DNA of 64,000 bases from Canna indica (GCA_034359265.1 CP136890.1:70929501-70993500), one strand, 5' to 3'; positions 43,981 to 55,908 are shown, numbered from the stretch's first letter. Program-made: numbers and translations. Notes: generated by a model not told the origin, from the sequence alone.

Positions 43981-45570
43981 TTAAACACAAGGTAAAACAC
44001 AAATTCCTAGTTGCATCCTTAAGGTTGTGAAACTTTCTTCAACTAAGGGTTTTGTAAATATATCGGCAAGTTGTTTATCGATGGATACAAATTCTACCGA
44101 TATATTTCCCTTAGCTACATTATCCCTAAGAAAATGATTTCTCAAATCAATATGCTTAGTTCTAGAGTGTAGGATAGGATTTTTGGTTAAATTAATTGCT
44201 CTAGTATTATCACAATGTATAGGTATGCAAGAATACCTAAGATCATAGTCTAAAAGGGTTTGTTTCATCCAAAGGATTTGCGCACAACAACTAGCCGCGG
44301 CGATGTATTCCGCTTCAGTAGTTGAAAGCGCAACCGAATTTTATTTCTTTGAAAACCAAGAAACAAGACTCGCTCCTAGGAATTGACAACACCCACTAGT
44401 ACTTTTCCTATCTACCTTACATCCGGCAAAATCAGCATCCGAAAAACTGATTAAATCAAATGATGCATGACATGGATACCATAATCCTAAGTCAATCGTA
44501 CTCTTTAGATATCTCAATATACGTTTTATCGCACTTAATGAGACATCTTAGGACACGATTGAAACCTAGCACATAAACACACGCTAAACATGATATCGGG
44601 TCTACTTGCGGTTAAATAAAGGAGACTACCGATCATACCTCGATATCATTTTTCGTCCACTTAAATGCTTTTTTCATCTTTGCCAAGCTTGATGGATGCG
44701 CTCATGGGTGTAGAAGCTATCTTGGCTTCATTCATTCCAAATCTTTTAATGAGCTCCTTTGTATACTTAGCTTGATTGATGAAGATCCCTTTGGTGATTT
44801 GCTTGATTTGGAGGCCAAGCATGAAGGAGAGCTCTCCCATCATACTCATCTCAAATTCATCCTGCATACACTTAGCAAACCACTCACAAAGCATTTCATT
44901 AGTGGCACCAAAAATTATATCATCTACATATATTTGAACTAATAATATGTCATTTTCATGGTGCTTAATGAAAAGTGAGACATCCGCTTTTCCTATGTCA
45001 AAACCTTGTTCAATTAAGAAGATAGAAAGTCTTTCATACCAAACCCTAGGGGCTTGTTTTAAACCATACAAAGCTTCTTTAAGTTTGAAAACATAATTTA
45101 GAAACTCAAAACTTTCAAAATTGGGGTTGTTCAACATAAACTTCTTCATTTATAAAACCATTTAAGAAGGCACTTTTCACATCCATTTGAAAAAGTTTGA
45201 AACCTTTAAAACTAGCATATGCTAAAAGCATCCTAATTGCTTCAAGTCTAGCTACGGGAGCATATGTTTCATTATAGTCTATTCCTTCTTGTTGGTTGTA
45301 CCCTTGTGCCACTAGCCTAGCTTTGTTTCTAATCACTAGACCTTCTTCATCTAGCTTATTCCTAAATACCCATTTGGTTCCAATTATGGTTTGATCGCTA
45401 GGTCTAGGCACTAAGTCCCATACATTATTTCTATTAAATTGGTTGAGTTCTTCTTGCATGGCTAATACCCAAAACTCATCTTCTATAGCTTCCTTAATAT
45501 TTTTAGGCTCTACTTGAAAAATAAAAGCTACATATTGGCATAAATTTTTAAGTTTAGAACGTGTTACCAC
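43981..45570 (-). pseudogene. copia reverse transcriptase and RNase H
   Basis: The reverse strand shows [42 protein letters not shown], then after a frameshift near 45130 ALYGLKQAPRVWYERL and the catalytic IYVDDIIFGA. A stop near 44661 ends the long frame. RNase H at 44268-43981 has CDNTRAINL and HSRTKHIDLRNHFLRD, and ends before the polypurine tract. The Asp pair of YVDD is intact. Between the two parts (44270-44660) the frame is broken by further stops. Confidence 0.9.
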
Positions 45571-45594
45571 TCCCGTTGAAGGCTCTCCAATGAC

Positions 45595-46647
45595 TTAGTC
45601 CATTTGATGATCTCTTACCAATCGGTATTCTTTGGGGAGAGGTGGTAGAGCTTCTTCTTCTTCATCATCTTCAACTTGAGGTTGACTTGAGGGTGGAGGT
45701 TCTTCATGTTGAGTCTCCTCATTATCTTCATCCTCCACTTCCTTATCATGAAGTGTGAGATCCTCAAGCTCCTCACCTACATTCATAATCTTGACATTTC
45801 TTGAAGAATCATTAGTTTCATTAAAAGTCACATGCATAGATTCTTCAACTATCATAGTTCTACGGTTATAAACTCTATAAGCCTTAGAACTAGTGGAGTA
45901 ACCTAGGAAAATTCCTTCATCGGATTTGGAATCAAATTTTTCTAAATTTTCCTTAGTATTTAAAATAAAGCATTTACATCCAAAAATATGAAAATATCCC
46001 ACATTTGGGATTTTACCATTCCAAAGCTCAAAAGAGGTTTTCTTGATTCTTGGTCTTAATAAAACACGATTAAGAATATAACAAGAAGTATTTATGGCTT
46101 CGGCCCAAAAATATTTAGGCAAATTATTCTCATACAACATGGTCCTAGCCATTTCTTGGAGAGTTCTATTCTTCCTCTCAACCACCCCATTTTGTTGAGG
46201 GGTCCTTGGGAAAGAAAATGTATGTCGAATACCTAAATCATCACAAAACTCGAAAAAAAATTCATTTTTAAATTCCCCGCCATTATCACTCCTAATTTTT
46301 AGAATAGAAACTCCTTTTTCGTTTGAAACCTTTTTTGTAAATTTTTTGAAGAACTCAAATGTCTCATTTTTCTTTACCAAGAAGAAGACCCATGTAAATC
46401 TAGAAAAATCATCAACCAAAACATAGCAATAAAGCTTTCCACCTAGACTAGCTACATCACATGAACCAAAGAGATCCATGTGTACAAGCTCAAGAATTCT
46501 AGATGTACTAACTTGATTAATACTATGGAATGAAGATTTCACTTGCTTACCTAGTTGACATGCATCACAAAGTTTATCTTTTTCAAACTTTATCTTAGGT
46601 AAGCCTTTTACTAAGTCTTTCCTAGATATCTCTTGGATGAGGCTCAT
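45595..46647 (-). pseudogene. copia integrase
   Basis: 350 residues open. The catalytic triad is visible: Asp in LELVHMDLFG, Asp in IRSDNGGEF and Glu in TPQQNGVVERKNRTL. The end of the zinc-binding region, CDACQLGK, precedes it; upstream histidines lie beyond a stop near 46650. The GKPxx-type region (FHIFGCKCFI) and an acidic Glu/Asp-rich linker follow. It would insert the cDNA; breaks on both sides prevent a polyprotein. Confidence 0.9.
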
Positions 46648-46739
46648 GCTAGCATGTCCTAGCCTTCTATGTCACAATCAAGAGTCATTTTTCATGACAA
46701 CTAAGCATATAACATGAGGATTGGGCAAGACATTTAATT

Positions 46740-47060
46740 CTAGGATGTATACATTTTCTTGCCTATTTCCTATGAACATGATATCATTTGAAGGTGTACT
46801 TCTAATAATGTATTTAGATGCTTCAAAGATAATTATGTACCCATTATCACATATTTGAATTATGCTTTAAACCATCAACTAATAAAACATTTTTGATACA
46901 TGGGTAAGGGAGTATACCTATGTCACCAATGCCAACAATCTTACCTTTGGCATTATCTCCAAATGTGACATGTCCACCATCTTTACTTGATAGGATTGCG
47001 AACAAGTTGATATCTCCCGTCATGTGCTTCAAGCAACCGCTATCCAAGATTCAAGTACTC
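46740..47060 (-). pseudogene. copia aspartic protease
   Basis: Short frame starting with DSGCLKHMTGDINLF, the copia protease active site, followed by GHVTFGDNAKGKIVGIGDIG. The expected W upstream of the active site is replaced by a stop codon (TGA in sense near 47048). Confidence 0.85.
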
Positions 47061-47159
47061 ATACTTGGTTGATGATGCTTCTCCACCTACAAAAGGAGAA
47101 GACACTATCTTAGGTACCCAAATTTTCTTGGGTCCTTGGGTGTTAGTCACTTTTGGAAC

Positions 47160-48692
47160 TCATGTGAATCTTGCATGTGGGTTCCTCCTTAATGCACAAT
47201 CTTTGGCCATATGGCCAAAAATACCACACGAAAAACAATTACCATGAAATTTTCTTTGTGTGTGTGTGTGAGCATGGAAGTGTGATGATTTTTTTTTGTT
47301 GACAACTTTTGGCATGGCATTTTGAATAGTTGTCATTTTCTCATTGAGCATTCAAAGTTCTTTCTTTAATGTTAGCATGCTATCATTTAAATGCTCTACT
47401 GTATCACATAAATACTTATTTTCTTTTTCTAATTTTTCATTGTCTATTTTTGGGTCCTTATTAGTCTTTTCTATGGTGCACTTTTCTTTCTTAAGATTTT
47501 CTACCTCTTTCCTAAGATCATTGCAGGAAAGTAACAATCTATCATTTTCAATTTCTAAAGACCTATTATCCTTTTTGAGGTCCTTAAATTTTCTTCTAAT
47601 TGCAATAAACTTATCATGCATTTGCTCAAATTCAACTTATAATTCTTCTTGGGTAAATAAAATTTCACCAAAATTAAATCTTACCTCATCTTCCTTTGCC
47701 ATCAAGCAAAAGTTTACTTTTTCACTCCTTGCCTCCTCTTCACTTGATAAGGCCTCGCTTTCGTCCCATGTGGCCATCATTGCCTTCTTCTTCCTTTTGT
47801 ACTTTTCTTTCTTGTGAGGGTTGGAGATAGTGGCCATCTTTAGAAGCGGGCAATCTTTTCTTAGGTGCCCCGTCTTGTTGCAATTGTAACACGTGTAGCC
47901 ACTTCTTCCTTTTCTCATGCCTCCCTTCATGAAGCTCATAAACCTTCTTGCAAGCATCGTCATTTCTTCAAGGTCATCCGTCTCTTCCTCGGATGATGAT
48001 GTCTCTTCGGCTTGGTGGGATGCTTTTAAGGCAATGGCCTTGCCTTTTGGAGCCTCTTCTTCTTGATATTGCTTCATGTGGGTCTCATGTGTCATGAGAG
48101 ACCCAATGAGCTCGGTGATCTTCAATTGGCTCAAGTCCTTGGCTTTCATGATGGTGGTTACCTTGGACTCCCAAGATTTTAGAAGGGAGCGGAGGAGCTT
48201 CCTTACCTTCTCCTCTTCCTTTATTTCCCTGCCAAGGTTAGCTAAATCATTCGTAATATTTTGGAACCTAGCATGCATGACATCAATAGACTCATGTGAA
48301 AGCATTTTAAACATCTCATAATCATGCATGAGTAAATTGATTTTTGATTCTTTTACTTGAGAAGTCCCTTCATGGGTGGTCTCTAGGACCTTCTATATTT
48401 CATATGCGGACTTGCATGTGGAGATCCTATTAAACTCATTAATTGATAGACCGCAATATAGAGCATTGACGGCCTTGGCATTTTCATTAAAAAACTTAAT
48501 TTCCTGTTGGTCCCATTGGTCCATATCCTTATTGGGTTGTTTATACTCTACTAAGATCATTCTCCATACACCCATGTCTAATGATTAAAGGAAGTCATTC
48601 ATACGGATCTTCCAATAGGCATAGTTGCTTCCATCAAATAATGGTGGAGTATAGGTAGAGGACCCTTGAACTAGTTGAATTTCACTAGACAT
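47160..48692 (-). pseudogene. copia gag
   Basis: Starts MSSEIQLVQGSS at 48692 (a good ATG after the primer site), followed by FDGSNYAYWKIRM and the UBN2-type capsid region with FQNITNDLANLG and LLRSLLKSWESK. The zinc knuckle CYNCNKTGHLRKDC lies near 47850-47895, then a coiled coil (47352-47621) and a second knuckle CFSCGIFGHMAKDC near 47205-47245. In-frame stops occur near 48588, 48392, 47637 and 47350. Two knuckles around a coiled coil fit SIRE-type copia gag and mirror the gag at 55963-57317. Confidence 0.85.
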
Positions 48693-48735
48693 GATTGATT
48701 GTAGGGAAGATGGTTAAATCTTAGCCTACTATCTT

Positions 48736-48749
48736 GCTCTGATACCAAT
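48736..48749 (-). other. copia primer binding site
   Basis: ATTGGTATCAGAGC in sense, complementary to initiator tRNA-Met, directly beside the 5' LTR. Confidence 0.93.
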
Positions 48750-49412
48750 TGTTGGATAGACCTTGACACTAGAAGGGGGGTTGAATAATGTCAAGCCCCT
48801 TTTTAAACTTCTTTTAAATTAATTTTGTCTTAGCTTAATTGAATTGTTCTTTTAATGAATGGTATGATTACAATTCAATCACAATAATGAAGGTAAGTAA
48901 AGAGCAATGCAAGCAAAATAATTTATAGTGGTTCGGCCAGCTGCCTACTCCACTACCTTGGCTCCTTACCAAGGATTTCTAAACACCACTTTATAGAATA
49001 TATGTTTCCCTTTGAATACACTTGAGGACACCCTTCTCCCACACTTGGAGAACACCTCAATCCTATTCACCTAGGCAAAACACACTTCTACAAAGGTAAC
49101 CCTAAGTGTTTCCTAGCACACATAGCAAGCTATCTTAACGAGAAAACAAGTTTCAATAAAGATTAAATACAAGAAAAGAGCTAATGAAAGAAAAATTAAA
49201 CCAATCTTCTTTCCACCGCCTTCTTTTCTTTAACTTGCAAATAGATGATGACTTCAATGAATGCGGCATAGTTGAAGCAGAGAGAAGCACCTGGAAGATG
49301 TTGAGATTGGGAGCAGAGAGCGTGCGACTGCTTTGATCGTATGAAGGCTTGGAGAACTTCTTTAAATGCTTAATAAAATTTCTAATAGAGTTTAAAGAAG
49401 GTAGGTGAGGGG

Positions 49413-49420
49413 TATTTATA
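49413..49420 (-). promoter_or_regulatory. copia LTR TATA box (5' LTR)
   Basis: TATAAATA in sense within GGTTATAAATACC. Confidence 0.75.
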
Positions 49421-49474
49421 ACCCCCTCAGACAAACGACCATTCAACGGATAAAAAATCGACAGTTGAAGCCGT

Positions 49475-49860
49475 TCGGTCGCAAGGCCAGTCGATCAGTC
49501 GATCGACCGACGGATCAACCGCTAGTACGACCGCTCGCAGCTAAGAGAGGTCGGTCGATCGATGGGTCGATCGCCAACAATTCTTTCATCACCCGATCGA
49601 CCCATCGGTCGACCGATTGACTGCAGCAAGTCGCGCTAAAACATGATCGGTCGACCGATTGGTCGACCGCTACTCTCGGGCGATTTTTCGCCTCTGTCGG
49701 TCGATCGATCGGTCGATCGACGTAGCCTATTTATTCTGCCGTTGCCACCTTCGGTCGACCGATTGGTCAACTGAATGCCTTGGCCAAGTTCTAGCGATCT
49801 TCGGTCGATCGAATAGGCTGTTGCGCCATTCTAATGCCTCGTTCGGTCGACCGAATGCAG
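49475..49860. repeat. phased GGTCGACC palindrome array (copia 5' LTR)
   Basis: Same array as in the 3' LTR. Several dyads have decayed by C-to-T or G-to-A changes (GGTCGATC), and one double site near 49800 is shortened. Confidence 0.9.
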
Positions 49861-50193
49861 GCTGAGGTTGTTTAGTTCCTTACATTTTTACATGCCATTT
49901 CTAAGAGTTTGGTTACCAAGTTTCAACTTGGATAACCTTATATTTTAGGCTTGGGATAAACTATCCTAATGACATATTACATTGAATCTACTTGACTTAA
50001 TCCCCGAGCCTTTCTTCAACGTCTTCTTCTTCCGTTTCTTCGACGATCTTTTCCGTCGTCTTGATTGAACGGATTTGGCATGTGTATTACAACCTCAACC
50101 TGATCTCAAAACTTCATACTAGGATTAAATACATGTTTGTTATCATCAAAATAAAGATCGAGGCTTAAGAGAGACCCTTAAGCCAACAAGTGA

Positions 50194-50850
50194 CTCATCG
50201 ATCTACCTACACTATGCATCCAGGAGCCACAAAGATGTACCGAGATCGAAGATAGAAATATTGGTGGAAAGACACGAAAAGAGAGGTGGCTGAGTGCGTG
50301 TCTAAGTGCCTGGTGTGTTAGTAGGTGAAGGCTGAGCATTTGAAGCCGGCAGGGTTGCTCCAGAACTTAGGGGTACCAGAGTGTAAATAGGAGAAGATAA
50401 CCATGTATTTCGTGATTGGGTTGCCAAAGTCTGGAAAAGGCAATGATTCTATCTGGGTAGTGGTGGATCGCCTAACCAAGACATCGCATTTCATACTAGT
50501 CAAGATGACCTTTTTAGCTGAGCAGTATGTGAGGTTGTTCTTGGATCAGATCGTCGCTTATCATGGAGTTCCTATTATGATCATCTCAGATCGGGGCACC
50601 CAGTTCATGGCTTGATTTCGTTAGTCCTTCTAGGAGGTGTTGGGCACTCAGGTTCGGTTCAGTACCACATTTCACCCTCAGACAAATGATCAATCAGAGT
50701 GGACTATTCAGACGTTGGAGGATATGTTGAGGGCATGTGTCTTAGACCTGGAGGGCAGGTGGGAGAGGCACTTACCTCTGATTGAGTTTGTCTATAATAA
50801 TAGCTACCACAGCAGCATTGGGATGGCCCCATTTGAGGTATTATATGGGT
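50194..50850 (+). pseudogene. Tekay integrase, right part
   Basis: Continues from 42011. The zinc region reads MHPGATKMYRD, then KCLVCQ with stops on either side. The core has WVVVDRLTKTSHFI (first Asp), ISDRGTQF (second Asp) and [15 protein letters not shown] (Glu), then [21 protein letters not shown]. Several CGA/CAG-to-stop changes (for example after LYG) close the frame. Confidence 0.88.
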
Positions 50851-51476
50851 GAAGATGCAGGTCGCCTGCAGGTTGGTTTGAGGCAGGGGATTCCCTTATG
50901 ATGGGACTTGATCTGGTGGAAGAGGCTGTGGAAAAACTAAAGCAAATCAGAGAGAGGCTGTTAGTAGCTCAGAGTCGCCAGAAGATGTATGCGGGTGGAA
51001 AGGCCAGGGAGGTAGAGTTTGCTGAGGGGGACATGGTGTTCCTCAAGGTGTCCCTATGAAAGGGATGGTGAGGTTTGGTAAGAAAGAAAAGCTAAACCCT
51101 AGGTTCTTTGGGCCGTTTCCTATTCTCAGACGCAGGGGAGCTGTGGCTTATGAGTTGGCCTTAACTCCTAGTATGGACCGAGTACATCCGGTGTTCCATG
51201 TGTCTATGCTGAAAAAGAACATTCGGGATGAGTCCCATGTGATCAAGCCTACCGCAGTGGAGATGAATTTAGCAGTTTCTTATGAGGAGTGCCAGTTGAG
51301 GTGCTAGATCGGCAGATCTGAAAGTTGAGGTCCAAGGAGATCCCCTTGGTTAAAGTCAGATGAGAGCACCATTCCGGCCAGGAGGCCACATGGGAGGTGG
51401 AGCAGGATATGAGGGAGCGTTATCCTTCATTGTTTGATGATGTGGTGAGTCCTTATTTTCTTTAAAGATAAAGGAT
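50851..51476 (+). pseudogene. Tekay integrase C-terminus with chromodomain-like tail
   Basis: Reads LNPRFFGPFPILRR and MDRVHPVFHVSMLKK, the GPF/Y module of chromovirus integrases. Across frames it then gives a typical Tekay chromodomain end: LRSKEIPLVKV, then ATWEVEQDMRERYPSLFDD. In chromoviruses this tail directs insertion to chromatin. A stop after EECQLRC and shifts interrupt it. The polypurine tract (AAAGATAAAGGAT) follows. Confidence 0.8.
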
Positions 51477-51890
51477 TGTAATATCCTAGATATTTAAATT
51501 TATTATTTTTCCTCTTATGTGTGTTTGCCAGCTTAACAGACTAGTTCATGGTCGAGCCAAGTCGACTCATGGTCCGGAGCGAGCTTGCGAGCTCGGGTAA
51601 GTAGGATATGAATTTATGAAATTTAGGCTTGGGTAGTTGAAATTATTTAATTTGATGTTGTGTGTGCATAATTATTAATTATGTTCATGTGGGTGTATTT
51701 AATTAATTGCTTGTGATTTATTAGAATAAGTTTAATTAAATTAATTAAGTCTATCGGGTTAGCGGGTTTGATTTTGGCTTAAGGTGGATGCGAGTTTTGG
51801 ATTAAGGTGTTTAAGGGGTTAGGGTTGAATATGGAGTATAAAACCCCCTCCTCATGGCTTGTGGCTCCTATTTTGAAACCCCCTCCTCAT
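51477..51890 (+). mobile_element. Tekay 3' LTR, right-truncated
   Basis: Begins TGTAATATCC right after the polypurine tract. It matches the 5' LTR from 51744 to 51875 and then stops; the last 15 bp repeat the AAACCCCCTCCTCAT word from 51841, so the break involved a short duplication. Confidence 0.8.
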
Positions 51891-52612
51891 TCACATGTAA
51901 ATCAGCGTGTGTCTCACACCCAGCATATAATAAAACGTAAATCCAGAATAAATTCAAAGATTGTTGACCCATGAGTCAATTAAATTGGATCTGCCACAAG
52001 TTAGGTACGAGCAATAAAGTCAATACTATTTCAGATCTCGAACAAATGCATCGAAGTCAGGGGTCTCTCTTACTGAGAATTTAGACATTTAGTGCTCCAC
52101 CATGGTCAACGTCAAGTATAACATTCATGGAAATTTACCTACCAAGTCTCCCCCTGTCAAAAATAATTCAAACCTCGACAGTAGAAGGAGGCCAACCTAA
52201 TCTCATAATGCCATATAGCAATAATTTTCTCAATAAAGTTCAATTATTGTAACACCAGAGGAATGAATCACCAACCTAGTGCACATCATTGTCCTAAGAT
52301 GCTGTAAAGAGAATGTTGCCATCATTTTTCTCACACTGATCTCTCAATTTAAATCTGTCAATATTAATCCCCAATTACTATACCAAAAACTGTCAGATTA
52401 ATATTGATTCAAATTTAAATACTAAAGCATTAAAGCAACATCAACATCACACTGGTATGAAGAAATGAAGAATTGCAGATTAATATTGATTCAAATTTAT
52501 GATTCAAATCAACATCAACATCAACATCACAGGAAGCAATTCATGCAATTACAGTAAGCAATTTCACATTTCCAGTAAGCAAAACCAAAAAATTCATACC
52601 TGTTAACTATGC
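51891..52612. other. unassigned intergenic sequence
   Basis: No domain, terminus or RNA gene. A CAGATTAATATTGATTCAAATTTA-like segment occurs twice (near 52394 and 52477). It could be decayed gene or transposon DNA. Confidence 0.4.
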
Positions 52613-53060
52613 GGCACTGATCGGAAGACTGAGACGAGCTGCGGAGAGGCGGAGACGGTGAGTCACGGAGGGGCGGAGAGCCGGAGACGACGAGTCGCGG
52701 AGAGGGCGAGAGAGAGAATAGAATACTGAAGAGGGCTCGTGCGTCGGGGCGTCGGCCGTCGGGGCGTCGGGGCGTCAGCCGTCAGGGCGAGTCGGCGAGA
52801 GGCGAGAGCCGAGAGGGAGAGTCGGCGAGAGCCGTCAGGGCGAGTCGCCGAGAGCCGAGAGGGCGTCAGCCGTCGGGGCGAGAGAGCCGAGAGGGCGTCG
52901 GCCGTCGGGGCGAGACTGCGAGAGCCGAGAGGCGAGACTCGAGAGCAGTCGGGGACTCGGGGCGAGAGGCGAGAGCCGAGACTCCGAGAGGGCGTCGCCG
53001 CGTCGGGGCGAGAGGCGAGACTCGAGAAGTCGAGAGTGGGCGGCTGGGCGCGGGATTAAA
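52613..53060. repeat. GC-rich minisatellite-like block
   Basis: Degenerate units of CGTCGGGGCGAGA and GAGAGCCGAGAGG. The ORF at 52739-53059 is an Arg/Glu/Gly low-complexity artefact. Confidence 0.75.
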
Positions 53061-53156
53061 ACTTAAAATTAGGGTTTCTACTTTCTAGTTTTCTACTAAA
53101 AACTTAATAACTTATTATATAATACTATTTTATAATATATATAATACAAAATATAT

Positions 53157-53343
53157 ATCCACCGGTCGGTTAACCGAAACCAGTGGACTTTTTATACCCC
53201 GACCCGAACCAGAACCTGAAAACTGAAAATTTAAAAAAAAAATCCGAAACCGGAAAAACCGGTTCGGTTAACCGCAAAAACCGGTTCGGTTTCGGACCGG
53301 TTTTACGGTTAACCGAAAAACCAGTTTTTTTTGCTCACCCCTA
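53157..53343. mobile_element. end of a hAT-like MITE
   Basis: Several ACCGGTTCGGTT and GGTTAACCG words, ending TTTGCTCACCCCTA, the common terminus of hAT-type MITEs rich in CGGTT. The opposite end was not found. Confidence 0.5.
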
Positions 53344-54034
53344 ATCCAGACCTTCCTCCACCGTCGTCGTGAGATTTATTGTTTTGTTTAGATATTGACT
53401 TTGTTACTTGGATACTATATTTGATTGACTTGTTTTGTTTGGATATTGATACGATGGTTTTGAATTTGAATAGTTTTTATATGATTGTGGGTAATTATAA
53501 ATATAAGTATAACTATTTTGATGTATATTTGGGTGTATCTATGATGTGTATGTGAATGGATGTGTGTATGGGTGTGTGAGTTATGTATCTGGTTAAATGT
53601 ATCAATGTATTGATGGAAATTAGAAATTTTAAAATTTTCCAGTTACAGGCTAATATCATCAGCAACAGCTTTCTCATGATTGTCCGTGGGAAAGCCGTTA
53701 CTGAAAGTGTATCGTATTTTCTGAGCCGCAACCTCAAAGTCGTTGCTAATGACCTACAACAACGGCTTAGCAACGGGTTTCACTAACGGCCTTGCCATGG
53801 CCACAGGGCCGTTGCTGATGTACATATCTACAACGGCCCCATAGCCGTGGCCGAACCGTTGCTGATAATGTTATTAGCAGCGGTCACTCGGGTCGTTGCT
53901 AATCTGTTGCAAAGTTATCAGCAATGCGTGTTTCTGCCACGGCTGCGTTGCAACGGGCCAGGCCGTTGCAAGCCGTTGCTGATGGTTTTCAGCAACGGCT
54001 TAAGCCATTGCTGATGCTTATTATTCCAGTAGTG
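53344..54034 (+). mobile_element. truncated CACTA element, 3' end
   Basis: Homologous to 62306-62964 of the complete CACTA element and full of AGCAACGGC/GCCGTTGCT subterminal repeats. It ends CCAGTAGTG where the intact element has TCTAGTAGTG. Confidence 0.8.
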
Positions 54035-54392
54035 CCGCCCGCAGCCAATGGGAGATGATGATGCTCAGGACGACGATCGACGGGGTAACAATGAGTTTCT
54101 GGATGAGGACTGATCATGTGTGAAATATTTTGAATAGATGTTCTGAATACTAATCATGTGTTACTGAATATTCATTATTTTGAATGGATGATACTTTTTG
54201 TTGGATGAAAAAATAGAAGTTTTAACATATTTTGAATAATATATCGGGAGCTTTAGATTATTGTCGTATGCTATTTGTTATTTCTGTTTATACATGTCAA
54301 AATATTATTAATACAGGTCAAAATATTGATTTCAGCCCGATTTATTAGCTTTTTAAAAAAAAACAAATTCTTAGAGTTTTCGACAAAATTCC
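54035..54392 (+). other. unassigned, possible C-terminal coding remnant
   Basis: The first 78 bp read GDDDAQDDDRRGNNEFLDED and then stop, an acidic tail resembling protein C-termini. The rest is AT-rich and featureless. Confidence 0.3.
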
Positions 54393-54734
54393 TGTTGGCT
54401 TTAGGTTTTCAACCTTGGTCTTAATCTCTTAATCTCGATTTTGATGATAACAAACATGGAACTAATATTTCGGTGAGAAATCAATTTCAGGTTCCATATC
54501 AATTAGCGTTTGATGTCCTCGATCGAAAATATCGGAAGAAATCAGAAATCGGAAGGACATTGATCGTCGCGCTCGGGTTCGTCGCGAAAATTTCTCGAAG
54601 ATCGACGAATGCACCAAAGTCGCATTGGACGAGTCCAAAGATCAAATAAAAAGCTCTCCAACTTGATGCTCGTTGAAAGTCGAAACTCGAAAACCAAGCG
54701 CGGAAGAAAAAAGCTGAAGAAACCAAATTCAGCC

Positions 54735-55080
54735 TAGGTTCGGTCGACCGAATAGGGTAAAGAAATTGGTAGTAGCCAATTTCGGTTGACCGAACACTGC
54801 CAAAAATTGGCAGTGGCTACTTCGGCCGACCGGTCGGTCGACCGACAGATGCCTAAAATGGGCAGTAGCTCTAGTGGTCGACCGGATTAAAAATCACGCG
54901 GTGCGCGATCTTGGCATGGCATCCCTGCGTCGATCAACCAATGGGTCGACCGGATTGAGGGAACGCTCAGTTGCGTCTGGCGGTCGACCTTTTGGTCGAC
55001 CGACCAGAGAGAAGAGGGCAGCAGTTGAATGAGTGATCGATCGGTCGGTCGACTGACTAATCGATCGAGCGTCTGCAACA
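54735..55080. repeat. phased GGTCGACC palindrome array (gag-only LTR)
   Basis: Dyads of GGTCGACCGA type, spaced mostly 45 to 55 bp, upstream of the TATA box. Confidence 0.85.
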
Positions 55081-55121
55081 GATAGTTTTCTATCCGTTGA
55101 GTTGTCGTTTCTTCGTGAGGG

Positions 55122-55129
55122 TATAAATA
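55122..55129 (+). promoter_or_regulatory. LTR TATA box
   Basis: TATAAATA in GAGGGTATAAATATACC. Confidence 0.75.
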
Positions 55130-55894
55130 TACCTCACATATCTCATTTAACCTTCTTCATTGATTCTTACAGACTTTATTGAGCACTCAAAAGGGAGAAT
55201 TGAGCCTTCAAAGATCGATTAAGTGACGCTCTGTTCTTCCGCGAACATTCTCGCAAGCGCCTAGCTTTCTTCCTCAACACAGGATCTAATACAAGTTCTA
55301 CCTTCTGACGAGTTGAAGACGCCAAAGGTTTGCAGAGGAGCATTAATCTTTAGTTTAATTTTTAGCTCTTTTGATTGTATTTTAACTGTTTATTTGAACA
55401 CGTTTTTATTTGATTTGTGGATTTGTAAGACCTAGGTTGTTAGGTCTGGTTGTGTGAAGTGGTTACCTTGTTGTGAAGGTGTAAAGCCACTTGTTTAAAC
55501 GTAGTGTTACTAGGATTAGTCGAGTTTTCCCTTAGGATTGAGGTGGAAGAATGCTCTCAATAAGAATGCGGAGACTTCCGGGTGTGGAAGTACCTTAGAT
55601 CGAGAGTGAGACTATTCGAGTGAAAAGTCCTCTGTGTAAGGGAAACGAGAATTAATCTAGTAAAACTAGTTTGGAAATTCAAAGCGGGGTGCTTAGGTAT
55701 TGGAGTAGGCATTGGGGCCGAATCATTATAAATTTGTGTGTTTGCATTGATTTTCCATTTGTGCTTAATTGCTTATCTTGCTTCCGCATCCAATCTTAAA
55801 TGGCTATTTGCCTAAACGAATATGAGAAACGATTAAAATTGGAATTTAGGTTAATTAATTTAGTTGACACACTATTCACCCTCTTTCGTCTTCA

Positions 55895-55908
55895 ATTGGT
55901 ATCAGAGC
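55895..55908 (+). other. primer binding site (initiator tRNA-Met)
   Basis: ATTGGTATCAGAGC immediately after the LTR. Confidence 0.93.

Larger units (their letters stand above)
42017..50188 (-). mobile_element. full-length copia (SIRE-like) retrotransposon
   Basis: Two LTRs flank gag, protease, integrase, reverse transcriptase and RNase H in copia order on the reverse strand. Target copies AATGA (42012-42016) and AGTGA (50189-50193) are a 5-bp duplication with one change. It splits the integrase of the Tekay element, so it is younger than that element. Individual ORFs contain stops and shifts, so it is structurally complete but inactive. Confidence 0.93.
48750..50188 (-). mobile_element. copia 5' LTR
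   Basis: 1439 bp, TGTTGG to CCAACA, nearly identical to the 3' LTR. Confidence 0.95.
54393..55894 (+). mobile_element. 5' LTR of gag-only copia element, right copy
   Basis: 1502 bp from TGTTGGC to TCTTCA, directly followed by the primer binding site. Matches 791-2302 in reverse. The 3' LTR lies beyond the window, so the target duplication cannot be checked. Confidence 0.9.

Noticed and set aside
52739..53059. 106-residue Arg/Glu-rich ORF
   Set aside because: Minisatellite translation, low complexity.
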